A stretch of DNA of 50,940 nucleotides from Caldibacillus thermoamylovorans (GTDB lineage: Bacteria; Bacillota; Bacilli; Bacillales; Caldibacillaceae), in contig NZ_CCRF01000096.1 of assembly GCF_000751775.1 (NCBI RefSeq), forward strand, positions 1-50,940. Direction: 5' to 3'. The notes beneath the pieces were generated by a model. The model did not search any database and had not been told where the DNA came from. It worked only from the letters and a program-made list of their open reading frames with translations. This document shows, in pieces, positions 34,075 to 43,305 of the stretch. Position 1 is the stretch's first letter; each line of letters opens with the position of its first letter. A program made the position numbers and the translations under genes.

Positions 34075-34497
34075 ATGCAATGTAATCATAGACATAATCA
34101 ATGGGACGAGCTTCAAAATTACTCCTTAGTACTCGGAAAATTTCTTCAATTTTCCAAAGTTCATGGTAGGCATTTAAAACTTGTTCTGGATCACTTTGTT
34201 ATATGTTATCTGGCTTTGGTCATTCAACGATTATTTGAATATTATCTTCATCAGAAGGGAAAAAATTATTCCACGGAGAAAATACAGGGCGCCATCCGAA
34301 GTGCAACAATCACTAAGCTAAACGTTGATGAGAGAGAAATTTTTATAAAGAATAAAGCCGATGATGTCTTTTCTGATATTTTATCACCACTTGATTTAAA
34401 GGATATCCCGGCTTATGGTCAAAAAGACAAAAGAACAAATGCATATCTACAAAAAAATAAAAAACCCCTCAAAAACACGATTATACAGCTGTTTTAG
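34075..34497 (+). pseudogene. Transposase C-terminal fragment (IS1634/IS4-like)
   Basis: The end of a DDE transposase: GRHLKLVLDHFVICYLALVI with QRLFEYYLHQKGKNYS, the conserved helix after the catalytic Glu in IS1634-type proteins, then EKIQGAIRSATITKLNVDER. The catalytic part is missing; upstream sequence (about 33960-34110) is decayed. 140 codons remain open. Plus strand, isolated among minus-strand genes. Confidence 0.65.
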
Positions 34498-34506
34498 GGG
34501 AGTTTT
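34461..34506 (+). terminator. Hairpin at the end of the transposase fragment
   Basis: AAAACCCCTcAAAAACA pairs with TGTTTTAGGGGAGTTTT, followed by a T-rich run (TTTTTGTTCTTTT). Likely the native IS terminator. Confidence 0.6.
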
Positions 34507-34793
34507 TGTTCTTTTGACCGTCAATGTCGGAAGTTAGCGCTTGAGTAATATTTTCGAGTGTGTAAACTTTTTCAAGTACCCTGGTAAAAAACTTTTTTAG
34601 GACAACCCCTAAACTAAAAATATTGAAATTCATTTGGAAAATCTTTCTAAAAAATTGTACATAAATCGATTATCTGACAAAAACTATTCCCCTATTAAAA
34701 TTAAATTCGATAAAAGACTAAAAAACCCTTCCCCTTCTTAGACTTTACAGCAGCCCCTAATTAATCTAAAGCTCGTTTAATCTCCTATGTTAT

Positions 34794-35288
34794 TTATCCT
34801 ATCTCACATTCTAACAATTGGTCCCCACAATTCACAGTGCCACTAGCATAAGAATTAATTTTCACCTTTTTTTCAGAGATATTAGTAATTACTAACAGGG
34901 TAACAGTGTCTAGGTTTTTTTCTTTTAATAACTTCAAATCAACATGTATTAAGTTATCTCCTGGTTTTACATGTTTCCCCACTTCTATACACGTTTCAAA
35001 ACCCTCACCATTCAATCCTACTGTGTTTAATCCAATATGAATTAATATTTCGATTCCTTCAACTGATTTTATTCCAATAGCATGTTTTGTTGGATAAAGT
35101 TGTATAACTTCACCTTCTACAGGAGAAACAATTGAACCATTAGATGGAATAATTGCAATTCCATCACCAATCATTTTCTCTGAAAAAACTGGATCTGGAA
35201 CTTCCGACAATGGAATTATGTTTCCGGTAATAGGAGCATAGATTTTTTCCAACTTTGTATTTGATTTTGAAAATAATTTTTTTAACAT
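34794..35288 (-). CDS. PTS glucose-type IIA component
   Basis: 164 aa from ATG 35288 (AAAGGA 10 nt upstream); an upstream ATG at 35315 is less likely. EIIA-Glc fold: IYAPITGNIIPLSEVPDPVF at the start, then SPVEGEVIQLYPTKHAIGIK with the first active-site His, and ILIHIGLNTVGLNGEGF with the phosphohistidine. It carries phosphate from HPr to the IIB domain of the beta-glucoside permease encoded two genes upstream, which lacks its own IIA. Last gene of the five-gene operon. Confidence 0.9.
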   Translation of the reverse strand: MLKKLFSKSNTKLEKIYAPITGNIIPLSEVPDPVFSEKMIGDGIAIIPSNGSIVSPVEGEVIQLYPTKHAIGIKSVEGIEILIHIGLNTVGLNGEGFETCIEVGKHVKPGDNLIHVDLKLLKEKNLDTVTLLVITNISEKKVKINSYASGTVNCGDQLLECEIG

Positions 35289-35342
35289 GTTCTTACATCC
35301 TTTTATTTTATACAAGTATTTAATAGTATTTAAAATAATAGA

Positions 35343-36383
35343 CTACAAAAACTTTACACAAACTGGTTCAGGCACTTTAATACTCGATTGAAGTAGAGTT
35401 AATCTTCCTGTTTCTTTGTTTCTACTAAACAAAGTCATATTGTCTGTTTTTTCATTTGTTGCGACTAAAAATTCTTCAGTTGGATCTAGAACAAAATCTC
35501 GCGGCCAGTTTCCCATTGTTGGAGTCCACTCCAAAAAAGTTAATTCACCATTATTTTCATCAATTTTATAAATCGCAATACTGCTATGTCTACGATTTCC
35601 AACATAAAGATACTTACCATCCGAGCTAATTACAACTGCACTAGCGTCATTGCCCTCCCTGAATTCTTCCGGAACTGTTGATATATATTGTATATCTTTA
35701 AAGCTGCCATCTTCTGCATCATAATACAGCATTATTACTTCCGAACTTAATTCTGTAACTGCATATGCAAACTTTCCATTTGGATGAAAAGTAATATGTC
35801 TTGGTCCACTTCCTGGTTTAGCTGAAAAACTATTCACTTCATTTAACTCATCATCCGTATTCGTATAAGTGATTATACGATCACTCCCTAAATCAACCAC
35901 AATGATATATTTTCCATCAGGAGTAAAATCAGCAAAATGCAAATGTGACTTTTCCTGTCTTTCATGAGGTCCTGAACCTTCATGATTTACAATGGATATT
36001 TCATTATTAAAAGAACCATCTTGGTTTAATTTATAGGATACTAGCTTTTTTGTGTGGTAATTTGCCGATAATACCTTACTGTTTATGTTGTTTACAGAAA
36101 CATAACAAGGTGGTGCACCATCTAATAATATACTATTTAATTTTGTTAACGTTCTTGTTTCAGTCCCTACTGAAAAGGAAGTAATTCCCCCTTGTTCACC
36201 ATTCTTTGTTACTGCAAATAAGTTTCTTTTATCCTTACTTACTGCAATATAGGTGGGATTTTCCAATTTAGCGGCAAGCTGTACATCTGTAATCATTTTT
36301 TTCTCGGTATCAAGAGTAAATTGATATATCCCCTTACTTTCCTTTTTTGTGTATGTTCCTATATATCCAATGTAACTAGTCAT
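35343..36383 (-). CDS. Lactonase family protein (6-phosphogluconolactonase-like)
   Basis: 346 aa from ATG 36383 (AAGGGG six bases upstream). Seven-bladed propeller of the Pgl/YkgB type: opening YIGYIGTYTKKESKGIY, repeated blades ending in strings such as YIAVSKDKRNLFAV and YLYVGNRRHSSIAIY, and GPRHITFHPNGKFAYAVTEL with FLVATNEKTDNMTLF at the end. Such enzymes open sugar-acid lactones. Inside a beta-glucoside PTS operon it may hydrolyse a lactone formed from oxidised glycosides, or link to the pentose phosphate route; this is inference. A strong hairpin lies in the spacer before it. Confidence 0.85.
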   Translation of the reverse strand: MTSYIGYIGTYTKKESKGIYQFTLDTEKKMITDVQLAAKLENPTYIAVSKDKRNLFAVTKNGEQGGITSFSVGTETRTLTKLNSILLDGAPPCYVSVNNINSKVLSANYHTKKLVSYKLNQDGSFNNEISIVNHEGSGPHERQEKSHLHFADFTPDGKYIIVVDLGSDRIITYTNTDDELNEVNSFSAKPGSGPRHITFHPNGKFAYAVTELSSEVIMLYYDAEDGSFKDIQYISTVPEEFREGNDASAVVISSDGKYLYVGNRRHSSIAIYKIDENNGELTFLEWTPTMGNWPRDFVLDPTEEFLVATNEKTDNMTLFSRNKETGRLTLLQSSIKVPEPVCVKFL

Positions 36384-36465
36384 GTCGAACCCCTTCATAT
36401 TATTTATTTCAAACATTAATCTATATAACTTCGAATTCGTATCTTTCTGCCAAATTTATAATGTT

Positions 36466-36494
36466 AATAGGAAAGAGACAAACTCTTTCCTATT
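36466..36494 (-). terminator. 12-bp perfect hairpin between the permease and lactonase genes
   Basis: AATAGGAAAGAG and CTCTTTCCTATT around a 5-nt loop, 9 bp after the permease stop on the minus strand. Without a clear U-tract it may be an attenuator or an mRNA stabiliser that lowers expression of the last two genes. Confidence 0.6.
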
Positions 36495-36502
36495 TAGATT
36501 TA

Positions 36503-37915
36503 TCACTTTTCCGTTTTTTCTTCTTTTACCCCTAACAAATAAGTAACTACAAATGACACAACAACTGAAACAATTAATACTACAATTGAAAACCAGAAAT
36601 TACTAGTTAAACCAGCTCCATCTGTTGGAATAAATGTTGGAAGAGCAGCAATACCCGGTGACACAATTGCATACTGTTTTAATTGAACAATACCTGCTAA
36701 TAAGCCACCAATACCACCACCTGCCATCGCACCAATTAATGGCCGTTTAAATCTTAGCAATATACCGAATATTGCAGGTTCTGTAATACCCATAACACCT
36801 GTAATTCCGGAAGACAATGCTAACGCTTTAGCATCTTTATCTTTGACCTTGAAATATACAGCAAGAGCTGCTGCACCAACTGCCACATTTGCTGCCAACA
36901 TACCCGGCATAACAAATGCATCATATCCGTTGTCTGCTAAAGCTGCAAAAACAAGAGGGAACAACGCTTGGTTTGTACCAGTCATAACAAGTAATGGAGT
37001 CAATGCCCCGATTAATCCAACAGATAACCACCCAAGCTTCGTATTTATAAAGTTCAAACCATCTGCTATATAACCACCCAGGAAATTTCCTAAAGGACCT
37101 AAAAATAAAAGTGTAATTGGTGTGACAATTAAAATAGTTATTAATGGATGAGCAAAAAATTTAATTTCTTTCGGTGTAATTTTATCAACTGCTTTACTTA
37201 CATAGTACATAAATAACACACCAAGAATAACTGGAATAACTGAAGTATTATAGGATACTTGCGGGATTGATAGCCCTAAAAAATCAAGGCCTTCCGCATT
37301 ATCGATTGATGAATGAACCAATATCGCTCCTAAATAAGCACCCATCATCGGATTAATACCTATTTTTCTAGCAGCACTATAACCTAAAAAGATAGGCAAG
37401 AAATAGAACCCCGCATTATTAATAGCCGTTAGTACTACATACGTTCCGCCCTCTGAAGGTAAACCAAAGAACGTTACAGCAATATTTAAAACAGCTGATA
37501 CAAGACCGGCAGCTACTAATATAGGAAGTACGGGAACGAACGTCCCACTAATAAAGTCCACAATGGTAGCTAAAACTTTTTTCACAGTGTTTTCCTGTTT
37601 CCCTTCGTTCCCAGCTTCTAAATTACTTGTACTGTCAAGTTTTTCGTTTATTTTTCCACCTTCATTAAAATTTCCATACTTGATAAACTCGTTATAGACG
37701 TTACCTACCTCAGTTCCGATAATTAGCTGAATTTCTTTTTCCCGTTTTACAACTCCCATTATTCCCGGAATAGATTTTAATTGTTCCTCATTTGCCAAAG
37801 ATGGGTTATTAAGTGTAAGACGTAAACGTGTAGCACAATGATTTACTACTGCAATATTATCTTTTCCACCAAGGAGTTTTATAGACTTTTCAATCAGTTT
37901 TGTGTATTTGTCCAT
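36503..37915 (-). CDS. PTS beta-glucoside-type permease IIBC
   Basis: 470 aa from ATG 37915 (GGGGATAG upstream). IIB domain first: LLGGKDNIAVVNHCATRLRL with phosphocysteine C27, and GIMGVVKREKEIQLIIG. A linker leads to the IIC domain with about ten helices, including AGLVSAVLNIAVTFFGLP and the GITEPAIFGILLRF motif of the glucoside subfamily. The IIA domain of the full BglP layout is absent and is encoded separately at 34794. Starts 4 bp after the GH1 gene. Confidence 0.92.
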   Translation of the reverse strand: MDKYTKLIEKSIKLLGGKDNIAVVNHCATRLRLTLNNPSLANEEQLKSIPGIMGVVKREKEIQLIIGTEVGNVYNEFIKYGNFNEGGKINEKLDSTSNLEAGNEGKQENTVKKVLATIVDFISGTFVPVLPILVAAGLVSAVLNIAVTFFGLPSEGGTYVVLTAINNAGFYFLPIFLGYSAARKIGINPMMGAYLGAILVHSSIDNAEGLDFLGLSIPQVSYNTSVIPVILGVLFMYYVSKAVDKITPKEIKFFAHPLITILIVTPITLLFLGPLGNFLGGYIADGLNFINTKLGWLSVGLIGALTPLLVMTGTNQALFPLVFAALADNGYDAFVMPGMLAANVAVGAAALAVYFKVKDKDAKALALSSGITGVMGITEPAIFGILLRFKRPLIGAMAGGGIGGLLAGIVQLKQYAIVSPGIAALPTFIPTDGAGLTSNFWFSIVVLIVSVVVSFVVTYLLGVKEEKTEK

Positions 37916-37919
37916 AACT

Positions 37920-39353
37920 CTATCCCCAATTTCTACCATTAGATTTTATTAAATTTGAATACCAGTAGTAAGAATCTTTAGGAATGCGTTTTAAATCTAG
38001 TAATTCTTCATCTGTTGTATTTATATAAACTAAACCATAGCGTTTTGCCATTCCATTGCCTGTACTTAAAAGATCCGTAAATGACCAAAGATTATAAGAT
38101 ATTACTTCACATCCATCCATAATTGCAAGACCCATTTGATAAATTTGATCCCGTAAAAATTTAATTCTTTCAGGGTCATGTACTTTACCGTCCGGAGAAA
38201 CTTTGTCATACGCACCATAGCCGTTTTCAGTTATCATCATTGGAAGCTGATAGTGATCCCAAACATAACGTAACATGTAACGTATGGCAACCGGATCAAT
38301 TTCCCAATCCCAATCAGTATATTCAACAAAAGGATTGTACGTAAGCTGATAGAGTCCAGGAACTTTAGGAAATATAAGATTACCTTTAACACCTGACTTA
38401 TTTAATAAATACTCTTGTGGCTCTTCATTAATATCACAAGCTTTTGCCGTATTTGAACGGTAGCAATTTAATGCGAAAAAGTCTATTTTAGCTTGTTCAA
38501 TTAATTCCATATCCCCTTCCTGAATGCCAGGATTAATATTGTTTTCTTTCCAGTAACTTTGGATAAACCCGTTATATTTACGATGTGCATATAAATCGTT
38601 CCATACTTTTTCTGTTAATTCTTCTGCATTCATTGCAGCAATTTGATCTTCCGGATTAGCTGAATAAGGATAAATCGGTACATATCCCGGAACCGGACCA
38701 ATTTTTCCGCCTTCCACTAACTCATGACAGGCTATAACCGCTTTTGCATGGCAAAGATTCATAATATGGTTTACTTTCCATTTATCTTCAAACCAAGTGT
38801 CCTTATTCTTACATACTCCTAACCATTCTCCATAGCAAATTTGCATGTTTTGTTCATTAATAGACAGCCAATATTTTACTCGGTCACCAAACTCCCTAAA
38901 ACAAGTTCTAACATATTCATCAAATTTTTCAATAATTCCTCTGTCATACCATCCATTGAACATTTCATCTACCCAAACCGGCATATCATAATGATATAAG
39001 GTTACAATTGGTTCAATATTATATTTTTTCAATTCATTTATTAGATTATTATAAAATTCTATCCCTTTTTGATTTGGTACTCCGCTTGCGTCCGGATAAA
39101 TTCTTGGCCAAGAAATTGAGAAACGATAGGATGAAAACCCTGCCTCGGCCATTAATTTTACATCTTCTTTGTAACGATGATAATGGTCAGCTGTAATAGA
39201 ATTATCTGTATATGGTTTTTTCTTTTTACTATTTATATCAATAATTGCAGATGTTCTGCCATCTTCATTTACGGCTCCTTCTACTTGCCAAGCAGAGCTC
39301 GATGCCCCCCACATAAAATTTTTCGGAAATAGCGGATCATTTTTGTAATACAT
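37920..39353 (-). CDS. GH1 family glycosidase, probable 6-phospho-beta-glucosidase
   Basis: 477 aa, TIM-barrel GH1. Motifs in order: FMWGASSSAWQVEGAVNEDG (N-terminal signature), YRFSISWPRIYPDASG, the acid/base region WLSINEQNMQI (Glu after Asn, where many relatives have NEP) and the nucleophile PMMITENGYGAYD, then SYNLWSFTDLLSTGNGMAKRYG. It would split phosphorylated beta-glucosides imported by the neighbouring PTS. The change of NEP to NEQ is uncommon. Phospho-substrate specificity is inferred from context. Confidence 0.9.
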   Translation of the reverse strand: MYYKNDPLFPKNFMWGASSSAWQVEGAVNEDGRTSAIIDINSKKKKPYTDNSITADHYHRYKEDVKLMAEAGFSSYRFSISWPRIYPDASGVPNQKGIEFYNNLINELKKYNIEPIVTLYHYDMPVWVDEMFNGWYDRGIIEKFDEYVRTCFREFGDRVKYWLSINEQNMQICYGEWLGVCKNKDTWFEDKWKVNHIMNLCHAKAVIACHELVEGGKIGPVPGYVPIYPYSANPEDQIAAMNAEELTEKVWNDLYAHRKYNGFIQSYWKENNINPGIQEGDMELIEQAKIDFFALNCYRSNTAKACDINEEPQEYLLNKSGVKGNLIFPKVPGLYQLTYNPFVEYTDWDWEIDPVAIRYMLRYVWDHYQLPMMITENGYGAYDKVSPDGKVHDPERIKFLRDQIYQMGLAIMDGCEVISYNLWSFTDLLSTGNGMAKRYGLVYINTTDEELLDLKRIPKDSYYWYSNLIKSNGRNWG

Positions 39354-39368
39354 AGTTATCTTCTCCTA

Positions 39369-40154
39369 TCAATTATTAAAATTCTTAGTATATTCACTAT
39401 AAATGACATCCAACATGTAACTTACACCATATTTTCCATACACATTTATGTCACTTTTTGATTTGTCCTCAGCACTCAGATGATAGACTTTATCGTACCA
39501 CTCATTAAATATTGGATCTCTCCGTAATGTAATAAGTGTTTTTTGTGATTTGCTTTCAGAAATTAATGGAAATGAAGCATATGCAAAAGTTCCAGTATTT
39601 GATATCGTGATTAGAAAATCATCCTCCGATAAATTTAAAAGCAATTCATTGTCTGAATATAGTTCAGATACTAAATAAATCATTTTTTTATTAAAAATCA
39701 TTGACTGTTGAAATTCCTTTACAAATCCTGCTGACGTTCCTGTTGTAAGAAAAACGGTATGTCTGCTGTCTTTAATTTGCTTTGCGATGTTATACACTTC
39801 TCGCGTATTCATTCTTCTGTCCAACTCTTTAATCATTTCATTTATTTCATTCGTCAATGATTGTCTAAAATTATCTTTCTTCGCATGCTTCATATATGAT
39901 TGATAACGATCATCATAAGTAGAAAATTCATGCTTTAAGCCTAGAAAGTTTTCATAGCCAATTGATTTACAAAACCTTCGAATACTTGCCCTTGAGACAA
40001 AGCACTCATCGGCTACGTCGTAAATATTCAATTGATCTAACTCATGATAATGATTCAAAAAATAATGGGCCAAAACATAATTCGAATCGCTTTCATCATT
40101 TTCATTAATAATGGAGAACAAAGAATGTAATAAACTAATACGATTTGCTTTCAA
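39369..40154 (-). CDS. MurR/RpiR-family transcriptional regulator
   Basis: 261 aa from TTG 40154, with GGGAGGG eight bases upstream; the open frame extends to 40211 but that part includes a 14-bp palindrome that is more likely an operator. HTH_6 at the N-terminus (LNIYDVADECFVSRASIRRF), then a linker and a SIS domain (HTVFLTTGTSAGFVKEF, ISNTGTFAYASFPLI) that binds phosphosugar. It is the first gene of the beta-glucoside operon and probably controls it together with itself. Confidence 0.85.
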   Translation of the reverse strand: MKANRISLLHSLFSIINENDESDSNYVLAHYFLNHYHELDQLNIYDVADECFVSRASIRRFCKSIGYENFLGLKHEFSTYDDRYQSYMKHAKKDNFRQSLTNEINEMIKELDRRMNTREVYNIAKQIKDSRHTVFLTTGTSAGFVKEFQQSMIFNKKMIYLVSELYSDNELLLNLSEDDFLITISNTGTFAYASFPLISESKSQKTLITLRRDPIFNEWYDKVYHLSAEDKSKSDINVYGKYGVSYMLDVIYSEYTKNFNN

Positions 40155-40186
40155 TCCATTATCCCTCCCCGGGGAGTGAAATTTGT

Positions 40187-40200
40187 GTGTTTGCAAACAC
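40187..40200. promoter_or_regulatory. 14-bp palindrome GTGTTTGCAAACAC upstream of rpiR
   Basis: Perfect inverted repeat without spacer, 33 bp from the preferred TTG start. Candidate RpiR operator, or a cre-related site (weak match). Confidence 0.5.
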
Positions 40201-40211
40201 TTACATTTCAT

Positions 40212-41020
40212 ATTCCTATTGTAACAATTACATTTTTAAAGTGGGGTGCAAAATTTGAAACCTATTTCATGATTTAAAGGAAAATGATATGAAATAAGTA
40301 TCCCTTCAAAAAACAAATATAAATAAACATCACCTCTTGATAAGAGGTACATATGAATCAAAGGATGCCTTTCATTTGCCTAAAAAAGTTCAAGGTGCCC
40401 CATTCGCAAACTACAAACTGAAGCCAAGTAGCAGGACTTTGAGTTACTTCCTTGAATCTGTATCGACTAGGAAAATGTAATTACCATTTTCGAGGAGATA
40501 GCGAGGGAACCAACCTTGCCCATTTTGTCATGAGGCTTGACCAGTTTCTCAGTAGTTGCACCCGGAGCTAGACAATAAAACTTGTCTAATGTTTTTGACC
40601 AGTTATTTTTATACTTTGCAACACCATCAATCCTGTCCAATAATCTAATCATAGGTTTAGCTTTTTGGAGGCCACTTATTTTTCGTTTTCCAACAAAAAT
40701 AAAAAACCGCCCTTTCTAGTAAAATGTAAGTGACCAAACAAACATTTTAAGAAAGGGCGATTTTTATGAGCAATTAAATGAACGCGATAAAAATGATTTC
40801 TTGCAAATTCCCCACTTTACCCGTGATTTAAAGCCAGCAGCATTTACTCCGACATTTAAACCACTAATTAACGATATCCCCGAAACAAGGAACCCTTCCG
40901 AAGCCTACTGAAAAATTTCAATGTAGTTACCGATATCTAGTCGGTTAAGAGCAGACTAATCCATTACGTAACGTGCAAATGAATTGATTTGAACAGTTTT
41001 TAAGTGGTCTCAACCTGTCC
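40212..41020. other. Degraded IS sequence region
   Basis: No intact gene. A 61-codon minus-strand frame at 40467-40652 (MIRLLDRIDGVAKYKNNW..., LVKPHDKMGKVGSLAISSK) and a plus-strand stretch after 40770 encoding NDFLQIPHFTRDLKPAAFTP look like transposase pieces I cannot place. GAGGCCACT at 40670 recalls the MITE end at 28375. Confidence 0.4.
40709..40759. repeat. Inverted repeat in the degraded IS region
   Basis: CGCCCTTTCTAGTAAAATG (40709-40727) and CATTTTAAGAAAGGGCG (40743-40759) are nearly perfect inverse arms with a 15-nt loop. Probably the leader hairpin of a lost element. Confidence 0.5.
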
Positions 41021-41326
41021 CTAGTTTCGTTTCAAAATTTCCTCAATGAAATCTGCCAGATGGCTCCGTTCTTCTTCTGTTAGTTTTTTCATGTTTTCCA
41101 ATAGCCGCATTAAATCCGGTGTTAGCTCCGATTCATAACCAAAGAACTCTGCCAGTGTAATCCCTAAAGCATCACAAATGGTCGTCAGTTTATCCAAAGA
41201 AGGCGTAGTCCTGCCGTTTTCAATATCGCTTAAATAGGACTGTGAAATAAATGCCTTCTTTGCCAGTACATTTGCCTGCATATTTTTTCCTTTTCTGATG
41301 TTTTTAATTCTTTTACCGATATCCAC
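41021..41326 (-). CDS. XRE-family transcriptional regulator
   Basis: 101 aa, GTG start at 41326 with AGGTGA six bases upstream. Cro/CI HTH at residues 1-62: RIKNIRKGKNMQANVLAKKA then ISQSYLSDIENGRTTPSLDK and CDALGITLAEFFGYES. The C-terminal about 35 residues form a charged helix (MKKLTEEERSHLADFIEEIL), a possible dimer part. Faces away from a sigma factor gene 400 bp upstream; this pairing is seen in small accessory or SinR-like modules. Confidence 0.85.
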   Translation of the reverse strand: MDIGKRIKNIRKGKNMQANVLAKKAFISQSYLSDIENGRTTPSLDKLTTICDALGITLAEFFGYESELTPDLMRLLENMKKLTEEERSHLADFIEEILKRN

Positions 41327-41498
41327 AAATCATCACCTAATGCAATTATATATTGAACTAATAGGCAATACAGAAACATAGCAGACATGCCACAAACAGA
41401 AATGCACTTGGAAAATCGATATATTAAATGTTTTCAAAACAAAACTTCGGACCTGAAATCAATTTCTGGGGAGAAACCCTAAGCGTTTTTTACTAAAA

Positions 41499-41666
41499 TC
41501 AGGTAAAAATAGAAGTAAAACAATAACTTAAAATTGCGGATAAAAATGCTATAATTGCCACTAACTTAACTAAATTACTACTATACGCACCATAAATCCA
41601 GTTAAACATAGTAAAAATCAGGTAAAACTGATTTAAAATCTCTTTGTCAGAATCGTCTTTTTTCAT
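41499..41666 (-). CDS. Possible small membrane protein
   Basis: 55-codon frame from an ATG at 41666: MKKDDSDKEILNQFYLIF, then a hydrophobic segment with LVKLVAIIAFLSAILSYCF. No ribosome binding site is visible upstream, so it may be non-coding. It is divergent from the sigma factor and could be a membrane anti-sigma partner only if translated. Confidence 0.25.
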   Translation of the reverse strand: MKKDDSDKEILNQFYLIFTMFNWIYGAYSSNLVKLVAIIAFLSAILSYCFTSIFT

Positions 41667-41724
41667 TACGTTATAGGTACCCGGGAATACATTGGAAAGG
41701 CGCGTCTTTCGGAAAGGGTACTTG

Positions 41725-42225
41725 ATGAAGGACAAAGATTATGAGTTTGAAAAATTAGTAGCGAGCATGCAACCGATTATCCGCTCCATCTTACGCGGCT
41801 TGCATATTTACAAAAACCATGAGGAGTATTATCAAATTGCCTTAATCAGCTTGTGGCGGGCCTATCAATCCTATGATCCGGACAAGGCATCCTTGACAAC
41901 CTACGCTTATCACTATATTCGCGGCTCAATCCTTACCGAACTCCGGAAGCAAATCCAAAAAGACGAACACGAACACCAACCGGATGATGTCGGCTGGAAC
42001 CAGATTGCAAACGAAACAGCCGATAACGAAAGCGACGAAACTTGGATCCTGCAAGACATAATCAAACAACTACCGCCAAAACAGCAACAATTCATTGACT
42101 TGCATTTTATGAAAGGTCACAAACTAACTGAAATCGCAGAAAATTTGGGTGTGGGTTACTCAACCGTGAAACTGTGGAAGCGGGAAGTACTGGCCGCATT
42201 GAAAGAGCAGTTGGGGAAGGAATAA
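41725..42225 (+). CDS. Sigma-70 family RNA polymerase sigma factor
   Basis: 166 aa from ATG 41725 (AAAGGG six bases upstream); a longer frame starts at 41692. Region 2: EEYYQIALISLWRAYQSYDP then LTTYAYHYIRGSILTELRKQ. Region 4: LPPKQQQFIDLHFMKGHKLT and IAENLGVGYSTVKLWKREVL as HTH. Length and absence of an extracytoplasmic C-terminal domain fit the small phage/ECF-like sigma group of Bacillus. GC content is higher than the neighbours (codons such as CGG, GCG, GGC), hinting at transfer. No anti-sigma gene is certain. Confidence 0.85.
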   Translation: MKDKDYEFEKLVASMQPIIRSILRGLHIYKNHEEYYQIALISLWRAYQSYDPDKASLTTYAYHYIRGSILTELRKQIQKDEHEHQPDDVGWNQIANETADNESDETWILQDIIKQLPPKQQQFIDLHFMKGHKLTEIAENLGVGYSTVKLWKREVLAALKEQLGKE

Positions 42226-42362
42226 GCGGTTTGTTTACCTGTGTTTGGCCAGGAAAAGGACGAGCAATGAATAATGGTAGAAAACGATAATAAACTGGAA
42301 TAAATTACTCATGGATAAGCGTAAATGCCCCTTTACGACAAGCAAAATGGATTGAAAAAAAT

Positions 42363-42395
42363 CGGATGGCAAGCTTAAATAAGTTTGCCATTCCG
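42363..42395. terminator. Bidirectional terminator hairpin
   Basis: CGGATGGCAAgCTTA and TAAGtTTGCCATTCCG pair almost fully across a 2-base loop. It lies between the sigma factor (plus) and HAD (minus) genes and suits both. Confidence 0.6.
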
Positions 42396-42448
42396 TTATT
42401 AAAAGAGAATCTCATCTTTTCACTTATCTTTGAATGCTAGCAGAAATA

Positions 42449-43159
42449 CTATTGATTTTTAAACATATCAAAAAGGTAATCTTTCAATTCTAATGAAGAA
42501 AATACTGTTTTTGTTTTCAATAAATTTGTTTTTTCATTCTTTATTTTGTAATTACGGTTAAACCATATTGTATTCCAACCAGCGTTAGCCGCCCCAACAA
42601 TATCATTAACGTAGCTATCACCTATAAACCATGTTTTGGTTCTATCAAGTTTAAACCTACTTTCAGCCAATCTAAAAATTCCAATATCCGGTTTAGCAAT
42701 ATTCTCTTCCTCAGAAACAATAATCTGTTCTGGAGAAAAATATTTATTTAATCTCAGATTATTAACCTTGTTTCTTTGGCTAGTTGAAGGACCGTTTGTA
42801 ATGATTATCGTTTGTATATTTTTTGTCTGAAGAAAGTCTAAAATTTCTAAGATACATGGAAAGGGCTCAATTTGTTGTTGATTTTTTTTATATTGGTCTT
42901 GGAAATTTTGTGCCTTACTTAAGCTTATATCAATTCCCAATTGATGAAGCGTATTTCTAATTCTGAAAATGTGTGATTCTTCTAGTGTCCAAATATGATC
43001 TTTCACTTTTTCAAAGGCAATATCACTATTTTGTTGAAAAACGTTAAGAAATTTATGAAAAGGGAGAGATTTCGCTTCATCAATTTCTAAAAGGGCTTGT
43101 CTTAAAGGTTGCGTTCTGTCATACAATGTATCATCAAGATCAAATGCGATTGTTGTCAT
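42449..43159 (-). CDS. HAD-superfamily hydrolase
   Basis: 236 aa from ATG 43159 (AAGGAGATG upstream); the frame extends to 43210 without RBS support. Motif I is FDLDDTLYD (D7/D9 in TTIAFDLDDTLY), motif II IITNGPS, motif III KPDIGIF with Lys, and motif IV WFIGDSYVNDI. Helical cap of C1 type between motifs I and II. Probably a small phosphatase for a phosphosugar or nucleotide. It sits beside the trailing end of the CRISPR array, with no operon partner. Confidence 0.88.
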   Translation of the reverse strand: MTTIAFDLDDTLYDRTQPLRQALLEIDEAKSLPFHKFLNVFQQNSDIAFEKVKDHIWTLEESHIFRIRNTLHQLGIDISLSKAQNFQDQYKKNQQQIEPFPCILEILDFLQTKNIQTIIITNGPSTSQRNKVNNLRLNKYFSPEQIIVSEEENIAKPDIGIFRLAESRFKLDRTKTWFIGDSYVNDIVGAANAGWNTIWFNRNYKIKNEKTNLLKTKTVFSSLELKDYLFDMFKNQ

Positions 43160-43305
43160 ATTAAAACATCTCCTTGCTTTATATAAAACGATACAAATAA
43201 ACGCTATCAAATTCTAATGATTCATCTCAGTTTAAAATGGGAAAAAACGATCAACAATGATACGACCAATAAAATTGACAAGGTGGTAGTTTGAAAATGA
43301 CAGAG

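Noticed and set aside
41021-42225. Prophage region
   Set aside because: Only an XRE regulator and a sigma factor; no integrase, terminase, portal or lysis genes.
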